From Acanthosepion esculentum (taxonomy: Eukaryota > Mollusca > Cephalopoda > Sepiida > Sepiidae), in NCBI GenBank assembly GCA_964036315.1, contig OZ038495.1:24275690-24339689 (forward strand): a stretch of DNA of 64,000 nucleotides, written 5' to 3'. The notes under the pieces are model-generated. The model did not search any database, was not told the origin of the DNA, and saw nothing but the letters and a program-made list of their open reading frames with translations. Shown piece after piece: positions 1 to 11,740 of this stretch; position 1 is the stretch's first letter, and each line of letters opens with the position of its first letter. A program made the position numbers and the translations under genes.

Positions 1-41
1 TGAAGACCATCTTCAGGTTCAAGTATGCCGTAACGCCATCA

Positions 42-260
42 TCATCCATTCTTCCATATGTATGTTGAAGCTATAGACCGAATGCTCCCCGGCTTTACAT
101 TCTTGATATATCTGATGACTCTCTCTGTAGGGATATACGTATGCGAAAAAATGGTGTAAAATTCAGCATTTGTACCAACAATTATTGCAAGAATCAAAAT
201 GATTGTGAATGAGGCTTTTCCGTATGTTGAAAATTCGAAACTGTAAGAATATGCTGTCAC
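42..260 (-). CDS. Possible MFS-transporter exon (doubtful)
   Basis: A 72-codon open stretch on the minus strand begins just after a pyrimidine-rich acceptor (TTCTTACAG). It contains a hydrophobic segment followed by a YT..(S)HTYIPTERVIR-like string. That string loosely resembles the signature ELYPTCVRN found in the SLC22 exon 8 copies at 14.4 and 33.7 kb. The splice phase differs from those exons and the similarity is weak. It could be a diverged exon of gene III, whose exon 1 lies at 3.5 kb, an unrelated membrane protein exon, or chance. No function is assigned. Confidence 0.22.
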   Translation of the reverse strand: MTAYSYSFEFSTYGKASFTIILILAIIVGTNAEFYTIFSHTYIPTERVIRYIKNVKPGSIRSIASTYIWKNG

Positions 261-508
261 GAAACTGAGGTAACTGGATCTTTCCCAAGATTACCAGGGG
301 TTAGTGTTTCGGAAAAAACATAGATTTCGAATGCTGATTCTTTTAGTTAAGCATATTCTCCTCCCTTTGAGGATCGGAGCAAAACACTATTAAAATAAAA
401 CATTCCGCTTCCATATTTTAAACTTTAACATACTAATCTAAGCTTAGTAAATGTATTTCCATGTTTTATCGTGAATACTTAAATTCCCCACTGAACGAGA
501 CTTAGATA

Positions 509-875
509 GGATAACATGGCGATGTATCACTCCGTGTAAACGGCAAAGATATTTTCTTCTGTCTATTTGTGGATACAATATTGAATATACTTAATCAATA
601 AATCATTTCCGAATCGGTACATGATGGGTTTAAATTAATGTCACCTATGTAGCTGCCATCCTATTTGAGCGTGTTGGGACGTGAAGAACTTAATTTACAG
701 GACATAGTACACCCAAGAAATCAAATAAATATTTAATAAATTTGAAGAAGTTTTCTCGAAATGGTTGCATTATTTGTAAACATTGATCCAGAAAGAAGAT
801 TCAGAATAATCCATTTTTTCACGTTCGTGATTCCAGTGAATTTATATCCTAATGATGAATGAGATGTTCTACACC
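509..875 (+). repeat. Dispersed repeat, direct copy of 2815-3182
   Basis: About 370 bases match 2815-3182 in the same orientation with scattered substitutions. Shared landmarks are CCGTGTAAACGGCAAAGATA, TTCCGAATCGGTACATGATG and CCAGAAAGAAGATTCAGAAT. The left 110 bases also occur inverted at 2381-2522. No coding potential was seen. It looks like an old duplicated segment or mobile-element relic near gene III. Confidence 0.75.
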
Positions 876-908
876 AAGATTGCATTTACAGAGATACTTC
901 CCCCAGTC

Positions 909-911
<3 letters not shown>

Positions 912-941
<30 letters not shown>
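912..941. repeat. Poly(A) tract of about 30 bases
   Basis: An uninterrupted A run followed by an AGATA-rich stretch. It could be the tail of a retroposed sequence on the plus strand, but no identifiable body precedes it. Confidence 0.8.
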
Positions 942-943
<2 letters not shown>

Positions 944-1799
944 TAAGATAAAAAAAGAATGTCACTTGAAATTCAAAGACGAATTTGTCCTTATAGATCG
1001 CTAGGTCACAAAACATGATTTAACCCCTCACTACAAACAATTGCCTTTATCTATGATGATCCCCTTCAAATCCATCTTTTTTGTCTTTCTACATCAATCT
1101 CTCTTGTTTGTTTTATTTTATATGTTCCTCTCTCTTCTGATTGCACTCCAATCACTCTCCGTGACTCACTGTCTTTTTGTCTTCCTATGTCCCACCCCTT
1201 TCTCCCTTTCTGTTTGCCTCTCGACTAAGCGTGACAAGTGTAATTGATATATAAATTATACTTAATCTATAAGAAGGCTACCACCACCACCGCAACCGAC
1301 TCTACCACAACCAATTGATTTTATTAATATAATTATTATGCATACGAGCTTAATTAGCATATCTTGTTATTTTGAATTGCATACAATGTGTTTTTACAGC
1401 TGATTGGATACTAAGCGACAGTTGTTTTACTCGTTACACCACGAAGTTACTTTTACATATTCGTTGCTTTTTCAAAATACTGTTCCCTGGAATTTTTATA
1501 CATCTTTCAAATTGCAATTTCACTCTATCTGAAAATTTCCTCGGGGCACGAAGTGAGTCGATCATGATTATTTTAATGCAGTCATATTACATGATTTTTT
1601 TTTCTTTAGAAAGGACCAGATATTTCTACTTCACTCGATTTTCTAATTTTATTTTACTATTTGAGTTTTTTTTCCCTCAATAGTAAAGTCAGCAATCTCC
1701 TCAGTATTCTTCCCGATTTTAGTAATGCTGATTTCTGCAAGGTTTCGATTCTCTATCGTATTTCCAGTTTTCAAAAATATTGGGAAAGAACAACGAGAT

Positions 1800-2350
1800 C
1801 AATAATTGTATTGATTGATCGATTGTTTTATTTTTCATAACTTATCAATATATATTTTGGATTGTAAGAATGATAATTTTACATGTGAATATTGCATTAA
1901 ATGTTTTTTAACAATGATTTTTCCAGATAGCATCTTACTATTTAACCCATAGCTGAGTGAAGATGGAATCATACATTTCACCAAGGGTATTTGCGCATGC
2001 ATCAACTATTTGCAGATTACTTAAAGCCAGAAAATATTTTAGATTGTATGAATTTCTTTTTAGATATTAATTATTTAGTGATATAAGCTTTATTAATTAT
2101 TCCGTAGCTGGAGGGAGAAGATATGGATTCTTACCTTTCCTAAGGGTATTTTTGCGTAATTGAATATGATGACCCTACCTAGAATTGGAACTATTCTGAG
2201 ACATTATCCATTACACCACCCACACATTAAATCTTACAGCAATTAATATTCCCAAGCGGTTACCGATCTAGATACTGATCAGACTCGACGTTGCTTAACT
2301 TCGGTGAACGTAAGGGAACCGGTATTTCAACGTGATGTGGCGATAAGCTT
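1800..2350 (-). mobile_element. 5S rRNA-derived SINE with tandem body
   Basis: Read on the minus strand from 2350, the first ~115 bases follow eukaryotic 5S rRNA. They include CCACATCACGTTGAA, the internal promoter region ACCGAAGTTAAGCAACGTCG and a TGGGAATA..TTGCTGTAAG end. Next comes a stretch with a possible tRNA-like box A (GGTGTAATGGATAA) and box B (GTTCCAATTCTAGG). The body is marked by AATACCCTTAGGAAAGGTA and ends in an AT-rich tail with ATATTTTCTGGC. A second body and tail unit follows (about 2000-1800). Equivalent copies occur at 13.2 kb (with head) and at 14.8, 28.8, 33.0 and 34.7 kb without it. Confidence 0.7.
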
Positions 2351-2380
<30 letters not shown>

Positions 2381-2381
<1 letters not shown>

Positions 2382-2558
2382 CCGATTCGGAAATGTTTTA
2401 TTGATTAAATATATTCAACATTGTATTCACAAATAGACAGAAGAAAATATCTTTGCCGTTTACACGGATTGACGCATCGGCATGTTATCCCTTATAATAT
2501 ATATAGCATACCTTAACCTTATATATATATATATATATATATATAAGGTTAAGGTATG

Positions 2559-2595
<37 letters not shown>

Positions 2596-2604
2596 TAAGG
2601 TATG

Positions 2605-2655
<51 letters not shown>

Positions 2656-2668
2656 AGGTTAAGGTATG

Positions 2669-2721
<53 letters not shown>

Positions 2722-2734
2722 AGGTTAAGGTATG

Positions 2735-2789
<55 letters not shown>

Positions 2790-2924
2790 TAAGGTATGCT
2801 ATATATATTATAAGGGATAACATGCCGATGCGTCAATCCGTGTAAACGGCAAAGATATTTTCTTCTGTCTATTTGTGGATACAATGTTGAATATATTTAA
2901 TCAATAAAACATTTCCGAATCGGT
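2381..2924. repeat. Near-perfect palindrome, 142-bp arms
   Basis: Positions 2381-2522 and 2783-2924 are inverted copies; one mismatch was found by eye (GTATTCACA against TGTGGATAC). The arms begin at ACCGATTCGG and end at the AAGGTTAAGGTATGCT motif. The intervening ~260 bases are a (TA)n-rich tandem array. The left arm abuts a (TA)n tract at 2358. The right arm continues into the longer direct repeat shared with 509-875. Confidence 0.85.
2510..2805 (+). repeat. Tandem array: AAGGTTAAGGTATGCT plus (TA)n
   Basis: Five plus-strand copies of the 16-base motif AAGGTTAAGGTATGCT are separated by (TA)n blocks of growing length, with one inverted copy at the left end. This forms the centre of the palindrome. 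A shortened match (TAGCATACCTTA) also occurs at 17821 beside another (TA)n tract. The open frames here are artefacts of the repeat. Confidence 0.85.
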
Positions 2925-3456
2925 ACATGATGGGTTTAAAATAAATGTCACTATGTAGCTACCATCCTATTTGAGAATGATTGGACTAGAGGAACTTAAT
3001 CTACATGACATAGGAGATGCAAGAAAGCAAATTAATATTTAATAAATTTGAAGACGTTATCTTGAAATGCTTGCATTCTTCCCAAACATTGATCCAGAAA
3101 GAAGATTCAGAATGAACTATTGTTTTTCACTGTCGTGATTCCAGTAACTTGTTTCCTAATGATGAATGAGATGTTCTACACAAAATACTGGAAAGTTACG
3201 TCTAATGATTATACACATTTGTATTATACACATTAACAACCTCACATAATTACAAACATTTTATTCTTAAGAGGATTACTTTCATTTTGACTGTTGAAAT
3301 AACATTATATATTGGAACAGCAGTTTTGAAGTTCGACAAAAAGTGGAAATTTTTTAATAGATGTTTTACGTGACGTGATTATGTATTTCAATTGTTTCAT
3401 TATCAGGAGAAATGGAAATGAAAATAAAAATAAAATAAACGTGGAAATTATTTTAC

Positions 3457-3599
3457 CTGTGTTTTATTCCAGGAACGATGAAAATCATACTACCGATCTG
3501 TAGCCCATCAAATATTGTGGCGATATACAATAAATTGAGTATAAATAGTTGGTAACGTCCACATCTACCAACAGCTTTAAGTACGTCTTCGTATTTCAT
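3457..3599 (-). CDS. SLC22-type transporter exon 1 (gene III)
   Basis: This is the N-terminal exon of an organic ion transporter of the SLC22 (MFS) family. The start codon at 3599-3597 is the first ATG after an in-frame upstream TGA. It encodes MKYEDVLKAVG.CGRYQ, the usual SLC22 opening, then a hydrophobic first membrane segment ending PGIKH. The donor AG|GTAAAA lies at 3457/3456. Its 143 bases leave phase 2, exactly what exon 2 at 60.6 kb needs, so the cluster shares this gene structure. Later exons must lie left of the window, unless the doubtful exon at 42-260 is one. The substrate cannot be told. Confidence 0.85.
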
Positions 3600-5089
3600 A
3601 TTTTCTTGATATTTCTTCGTTTTCCTCTCTACAAATCACAAAAATGGAGTCTTTGCCGTTAAGTTTCTCATATCATTAATACAAATGTCATATTCCTTTG
3701 AATCATTTGCGGGTGTGTAACATTTCTCTGAATAAGTCACAATATCCCAAACTATCAGGTATATATGCAAAATGTCAAGCTGTTGCTGATATACTTCAAA
3801 TGTCTAGGACAAATTACGTCAATCAATCAACTAGTGCCTCTGACTTAATCATCACAAGCAGAAATATTAAAATCCGTTGGCGTAGTGTTAAACAAACTAG
3901 TTTCGCAAACTGTAGCGAAATCGATAATCGTTGATTGATTCCGGTTGTTACAAACTAATAAATGCTACCAATAACAATCAAATTTATTTAAGTTTAATAT
4001 ATTAATATTGGGTTTATAATAAATAACATCTAACTGTTACATCATGGTATATCTTTGTTCGCTTTCATTGAGTAGAAAAGGTAATGCATTGAGTAATTTT
4101 TTACAATGCTGTTCACTCTGCACAAAGCCAGAGAACCACTCGAGGTAGAGAGTTACCGAGTAATAGGCACAGTTTATGTGACTATGTGGGGAAGATAATG
4201 GTTAACCGTAGACTAGAACAGGTCAGGATTGTATTGATTGGGGAAACATCCTTGGGAGTCTGTTACTCGAAGTAGCGGTTTGTGGAAAGAAGCTTACATC
4301 TCATTAATGGAATATGAAGGGTGGTTCGCTGCAATGGGCGTAGCATGGAAGGTCTTTGCTGTGAAGACTAGAACACTTTACATGGAAATAACAATAGAGA
4401 AGTGACAGGCTTGCGACGTTTTGTCGTTGAGAATTTGCGGGAGGAGTTACAAGCTTGAAGGAGGAGGAGGGTGAGAAAAATGTGTGAAAAGATTAGGAGG
4501 TGATGAATAAAATAATTACAAAATGTAAAGAGAGACTTATTGATTTATTTTTGTGCACTGTTCTCATATGTAAATGAAACCTCAATAACGTAGCTAGGTT
4601 TGAAAATAGTTATTTACCAGTTTCTCTTGAATTTCAATTTGTGAAACACTTCTTTAGGTTTTTTCTTTCTTTTAACGGCCATGTTGTTCATATCACCATC
4701 ATCCATATTCCTCATTTCTGTGTTTTATTTTTTTTTCCTTGAGCTTTTCTCTTTGTCGTTTAGTTGGAAAACTTTCTTTCTTCCTTCTTTTGTATTGCTA
4801 TTGACATCAGGACGTGCATGTGGCCCTACCTCTAAAAGATCAAAGGGAAATGTGCTGACTGGAAATATGACAGCACTTGGCTCCCATTAATCGCTATTAC
4901 CTTTCATCCACATAAATGAAATTTAAATTCAATTAAAGTAATGTATACAGGAAGACACCCAGTCACTGATATACCCAGTCATTCATATTATTTTTTTTTT
5001 CAGGTTAGAAATAATAACAGAATTATCTCTTCATAAATTTGCCTTGAAGTGAAGTTAGACTAATAATAACACAAGTATATTATTAGATG
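3600..5089. other. No gene recognised; upstream of gene III exon 1
   Basis: This would hold the promoter and 5' UTR of gene III. No TATA box or other element can be called with confidence. A less AT-rich segment at about 4090-4500 has no recognisable coding content. Short open frames here resemble nothing known. Confidence 0.5.
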
Positions 5090-5310
5090 TTAACTCTCTC
5101 CTTTAAAGGTTTGGTTAAAAACTACCCGATTGTTCACATTTACTGACCTTTCCGGGTTCTTTAAAAGGACTTCAGTAAAGAGCAACACAACTGTCACTTT
5201 TATATTCCACAATGTTTTTGGTTCTCTGGCAAAGTCCAGATATTTTTGCGGTTTCTTACTTTCATTCAATTTTATCCTAACTCCGTTGTGGTCGATGATA
5301 TTCACATTTG
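5090..5310 (-). pseudogene. LINE 3' fragment, R2-superfamily-like C-terminus
   Basis: A 71-codon frame contains IIDHNGVRIKLNE, then KYLDFAREPKTLWNIKV, then a hydrophobic strand. This matches the layout after the PD..K endonuclease core in R2-superfamily LINEs: a strand with the Asp, a KYxDLAxEL helix, a W-x-VKV strand and a VxGxLG strand. The last motif is degraded here. It is a short relic without RT. Confidence 0.45.
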
Positions 5311-5534
5311 CGAAATATCAATAAAAATAAAAAGAATTTTGTGCTGGTGAGACGGAAAAGTACTAGAAAGTCAAACAGTTATGTTCTGAGCCCAAAAAGA
5401 AGAGGTATTGAGCAAGATTTCATGGGAAAATTAGCTCGAGGGAGGTGTTGTAATGGAATGTCCCACTCTTCCAATCGCCTCTTGTGGATTTAATATATCA
5501 GTAGATATATATGTAGTGGGCACAGGATATACCT

Positions 5535-6215
5535 GGGACTTGCTTCGGCAATTAGTTGGAGATTCGTCTCCAGCTAAGCTAGTCGAATTCACAGCCTTCG
5601 AGCAGAGAGGAACCTAGGCGAGGCTATGCCGAAGGGCAGAGTCTCGTCTGGGGTGGCAGGCAGCTTTTATGGGGTCTACGGGGTTTACGGGGAGTTTTTA
5701 CGGGGTCTACGGGAAATTTTTGCCCGAGCCTACGGGCTCGGATACCCCATGTTAAATTCGGTCTTGTGTCACATCTGACTGCCTGGGGCGGTTGCAAATA
5801 TCCTTGCTTCGGCAATGAGTTGGAGATTTGTCTCCGGCTGTGCTGGTCGAACTCTCTGTATTCGGGCGAAGAGGAACCCAGACGAGGCTATGTGGAAGGG
5901 CAGAGTCTCGTTGGGGTGGTAGACAGCTACACGGGGTCTACGGGGAATTTTTGCTCGAGCTTACGGGCTTGGTTTAACCCCGCATTAAAAAAGGCCTTGT
6001 GCCACATCCTGCCTCACCGGGTGATAAATAACCTTGCTTCGGCAATTAGTTTGAGATTCATCTCCAGCTGTTCTGGCCGAGGTTATACCGAAGGGCAGAG
6101 TGTGGGGTGGTAGACAGCTACCCGACTCCGACGTTTACGGGGTCTATGGATAATTTTTGCCCGAGCTTACGGGCTAAGTTTTGCCCCGCATAAAAAAGGC
6201 CTTGTACGGTGAGGT
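5535..6215 (+). repeat. GC-rich tandem repeat with hairpins, three units
   Basis: Three imperfect units start near 5540, 5800 and 6040. Each opens with CTTGCTTCGGCAAT, a GGAGATTCGTCTCC-type hairpin with a TTCG loop (first at 5558-5571) and GAAGGGCAGAGT. Each then has TACGGGG-type short repeats, a CCGAGCC/GGCTCGG-type hairpin (5724-5741 in unit 1) and a GCATAAAAAAGGCCTTGT-like end. The block is far more GC-rich than its surroundings. Open frames run through it on both strands but resemble no protein. It may be a satellite or a non-autonomous retroposon; the origin is unknown. Confidence 0.75.
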
Positions 6216-6239
6216 AAGGTAAATATCCTTATATTAGAT

Positions 6240-7720
<1,481 letters not shown>

Positions 7721-7799
7721 TAACACACCCTAATTGATCAGTGCGACTTGATCGTCGCCTTTTACACACTCTAGAATCGTGCGGAACAGATGCAGGTTG

Positions 7800-8500
7800 C
7801 TTGGGTCAAAAAAGATTCTCGGCAACTGACTGTAAACGCTTCATTAGGATCTTCGTTAAAATCTTTAACTCTGTGTTTACCTGAGTTATGGGCCTATAAT
7901 CATCTTTTTCAATTCGGGTGCTAGGTAAGAAGGCCAGGCCAACATGACCTGTTGCTACTGTCCCTACGAGAATCTTTTGCCTTAAACGCTCTTCCGCTAT
8001 ACTTAATTCATTCTCTGCACTCCATTTCTTTCCAATGTGGATCCCGATGCCAGCTGTCTGCACTTTTGGGCCTTTAGAGACCCTCTACTGTAGGAATTAA
8101 TTAAAGGGGAGTTGTAGCGCGTTTGAAGTGCTATATAACGCAGTACTAGCCATCTGCAGAGATAGCCGTTAATTCTCCTTTCCATGGCCTCCACTGGTGT
8201 CATTGGGAAGTCATAGATAAACTATGCCCAGAGGATTCTGGTCGTCCATATACGTTCTCATGCATCACTCGACTACAGCCAGTTGGAAACTATAAACCTG
8301 GAAGAGATTCTCATCTTGAAGTTGTAATAGTCCAGGATTAATTGGTTGATCTTACGAGGTACGTGGTATCTCCTTAGGGCTTCTGCTAATTTATGTGGTA
8401 TATACCCATATGCGTTGGTAAGATCCAACCACAATACTGCGAGGTTGCCCCTACCTTGCTTGGTCTCTCTCAATATCTTCCGTGATATATACATATGTTA
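7800..8500 (-). pseudogene. Rearranged R2-like LINE relic
   Basis: The minus strand carries pieces of the LINE that is open at 54.1-56.3 kb. At 8494-8273 lies the RT segment with AVLWLDLTNAYGYIPHKL. At about 8240-8000 lies a later segment with MTPVEAMERRINGYLCRWL, then KWSAENELSIAEERLRQK and GTVATGHVGLAF. The stretch between them, which should hold the YMDD catalytic motif, is missing. At 7900-7806 the frame runs into YRPITQVNTELKILTKIL, an RT finger motif that belongs upstream, so the relic is scrambled or fused to another LINE. Confidence 0.7.
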
Positions 8501-8559
8501 AAAATTAAAATTAAAAGTTAAAACAATTAATAGAAAATAGAAATGATAATATTAACATA

Positions 8560-9310
8560 AAAATGCGATAATGCCACTAAGATGCAAGCGGTTACTGAGA
8601 GTGAATGAAAATGCGAAGACTTTATTTGGGGAATGGCCACTAAATGAACATTATTCAAGAAGACAGAAGATGGCGACTGAGGTTGCATTTACATTTTTGA
8701 AGATCGTAGATGGTATGGAAGCAAGAAACTGCAAAAGTGTTCCACAGGTGAGAAGTGCGAGAAAATAATAGAATGGATCTAGCTATTTCAACAGTAAAAC
8801 GATGAATGAAACTCAGTCGCCAATTATATGTCAACAATATTCAATGCATAGACGAACGCCAGATTTATAAATGTGCATGAAAGATTCAGACAAGAAATAT
8901 TGTTTGGCACAATACAGTGAACCAACTTTCCTAGCAGCAGACCTAGCAATTGCTTTTCTATCATCACTCCAGTTCATGTCAGGGGAAAACGTGTAACCAA
9001 GAAAGTTTTGGACGTGTTAAAATTTACAAGCCATTTCTACTAACTGGAGGCCCTTTTCAAGATAATTTGTCAGTTTTAATTTGTTGGACCTTTCGGACTT
9101 ACTATTAACGCCGGAGTAAAAGGTTATGTCATCAGCATAAATACCTAATTGGTAACTGATGCCATGGAGGAAAGTCGTTGGTGAAGATCAGAAACAACAC
9201 AGGTCCAATGATAGAGTTCTGGTGGAACACTCATTCATTTTAAATGGTCTAGAAGCGTGGCCATTCAACATGGCCTTTATTTGTTAAGAAAGACTGGATT
9301 AAGATAAATA
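8560..9310 (-). pseudogene. CR1/Jockey-type LINE relic (RT palm to 3' end)
   Basis: On the minus strand, broken frames give GPVLFLIFTNDF, then after a frameshift GIYADDITFYSGVNSKSE with the YADD catalytic motif. The C-terminal segment FSRTSHLWNTF followed by DLQKCKCNLSRHLLS lies at 8837-8655. The same C-terminus recurs at 19.9, 39.6, 49.3 and 52.4 kb. Several stops and shifts show it is inactive. Confidence 0.65.
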
Positions 9311-9720
9311 TTCGGCAAAACACAATAGCTCTTGAGTCGGAGAAGAAGGCATATTATTTGCCATTGTAGCCTGTCGGAACTCCCGTACATCAACAAAAAC
9401 CGAAGTGCTCACCTCGACAATTATCCTTCCAATAACAGAAACTGGCGTGATTTTAGGCCGACTCCGTGCATCTACTTTCGAAACAAAAACCAAACCAATC
9501 AGAAAAAAATCCGCACAGCTTCAACTAACAGTACGTCTTCGAGCCTCTTCAACACTAAATAAACCGCCATCAATTCAACTCTTGGGTAAAATGCTCATCC
9601 AAGCTATCACAATCAACTGCTTATCCCTCGCCCATTTCGTAAGGAAACTCACTGAATACGTTTACCTACCGAAGCCCACTGCCAACAACTGAAGTCTGCC
9701 ACAGAAGCACTAAGAGTTCA
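9310..9720 (+). other. Unrecognised 95-codon open frame in a C-rich patch
   Basis: An open frame at 9405-9692 is Thr-, Lys- and Leu-rich and resembles no domain I know. Base composition is richer in C than its neighbours, and it adjoins the CR1-like relic. It could be the tail of a retrotransposon reading frame. No function is proposed. Confidence 0.25.
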
Positions 9721-9729
9721 ATGTTAACA

Positions 9730-11740
9730 GCAACATCCAAGGCTACAATGCATAGGAAATAAAATATTAACCACCGAATTTACGCCATATCATTTATTTC
9801 CTATCGAGTAGCAGACGTTGCATAAGTAGTACGCTTAAGCTTTCTGTATTATTGATGAAGAATTTTTTTTATTTTTATTTTTGACGATATTTTTCAGTAA
9901 CACAAAATAAATATCACCCGACAATACTTGAATACTTACAGGGACAACGGTCTAGCCGATTTGGCTACACAGAACCCAAATTCATATAGCAATAGTTACG
10001 CTATATTTTTGTTTACTATCCAGTAGGAATAGGAGAAATAGCAGTCTTAAGTTTTCTTAATTATCATATGAATAAATTTCCATTATATTTTCATTTTTAA
10101 TTTTGATTAGCTTTTCCTTTATTTTGTTGTTGCATTTTATCTCGGCTTAAACAACGTGAATCGGAAAAAATAACTGGAGATCAAATACAAAGTAGAAACC
10201 AAAATTAATAAGACACTTTTGCAATGCAAGCAGTTTTCTTAGCATTCAGTTTAAGTTTAGATTGCATTTGTTTGCACAGTGGATTTAGTTATGGTTTATT
10301 CAGGCACCTTTTTGCTAACTCATTATTGAAGTGTTATTGATAAAAATAAAATAAAATATTTTTTTTGCATTTGTATCTCGGTAATAATATAAAAACTGAA
10401 CGAGTAACTGTATGTCAGTTGGTATTTGAACGTACAAATAAAACCTCTGCACTGATGACTTAATTCCTTCTTTGATGAAACTAAGAGAATCAAACAACAT
10501 TTAAACGTGAAATAATGTTAGAACACTTGAAAGCCGTAATGTCTGATTATATTGCGAAAGAATTTGTCATGAAACGAAGAAAAGAGAATTAGAAGCAGAA
10601 TAAAGAAATATATTTAGTTCTTTCAGAGAAATCGTTCAGAAAATGGCTGAAAGTAATATTTCCCAATTCCATTGCCATGTGATTGTCTGGGTAAAGTTTC
10701 AGACGGAAATATTTCGCCAATTTTCAAACTAAAGAATGAAATATTAGACGGTTTTGAGCATCCTCGTATGAATAGCGAAGAAATGATGACTTGAAGAATG
10801 TTAAACATGTTCTTCAGTAGCTTACAGAGGCATTTGTAACTAAACCATTTTCATATATTTACCCAAATACCTCACAAGATATATCGATCCGTTATTTCTG
10901 CCCTCAAACATCATAAATAAATTTCAGAATATTTGAATCGAACCTGAATAATATGTATGTTTTTTACTAATCAAAAGCTCAAATCATTTATTTTCAGGAA
11001 GAGTTTTGCTCTCAAGTGATTTTGTTTCAACTTTTCAGTGTACATTTGCATGCGCATTGTATAGTATTGACATGAAGAGTGTGCAGTACCAGTTTATCCA
11101 AAGGAGTCATTGTTACTGTCATAAAATAAGGTTTTATTTTAATACGAAATTAAATTGCAAGCCTTTAAGCAATGTACCAGCAGAAACACATTTAAATATT
11201 ATCGGAATGTTTTGCAGTTTAACTTTCCATCTTATTTGTGAATAAAGTAAAAATCGTCCATTTTCTTTTTTTGTTATTTTGCACAATTTCTGCCGATTAA
11301 TGCAGAGTTGGATATTTCCCAAGGTCTGAATTTGATGACTGTCAAGTAATAACTCAAACTAAACTTTGGAAGTGATATGGAACAGTAAGCAAAAGAAAAC
11401 ATCAATCCAGATTCATCCATTTTTGAATTACTAAATCAATTGAAGAACAAACGAAATGTTTTTCTCTTTATCCTACTGAAGCCATCTTGAAATTATTAAG
11501 CGGAGCCCATAGAGTTTTCTGCACGCTAACAAACAATGGCAAAAATGTTGAATATTTGAGTAGAATAATTATTTCACCATTAACTTTTTTTCATTTTCTA
11601 CATTATTTTTCCGAATATTTTCTTTTCCGTGGTTAATTATCCAAAAGCATAATATTTCGATGCCAATATTCTTTATGCTGAGGGGTTCAAGGTGTTCTGA
11701 GCTTTTAAATGAAATTCATTCTTTTCCCTGGAGAAGGAAA
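9730..11740. other. No gene or clear repeat recognised
   Basis: About 2 kb of AT-rich sequence between gene II and gene III. Open frames are short on both strands and lack domain features. Confidence 0.5.

Noticed and set aside
2556..2820. Open frames of Tyr/Ile repeats
   Set aside because: Translation of (TA)n between short tandem motifs; no protein expected. The same holds for frames at 6.2-6.5, 7.06-7.4, 18.0-18.4, 19.1-19.4, 41.2-41.5, 47.5-47.7 and 63.4-63.9 kb.
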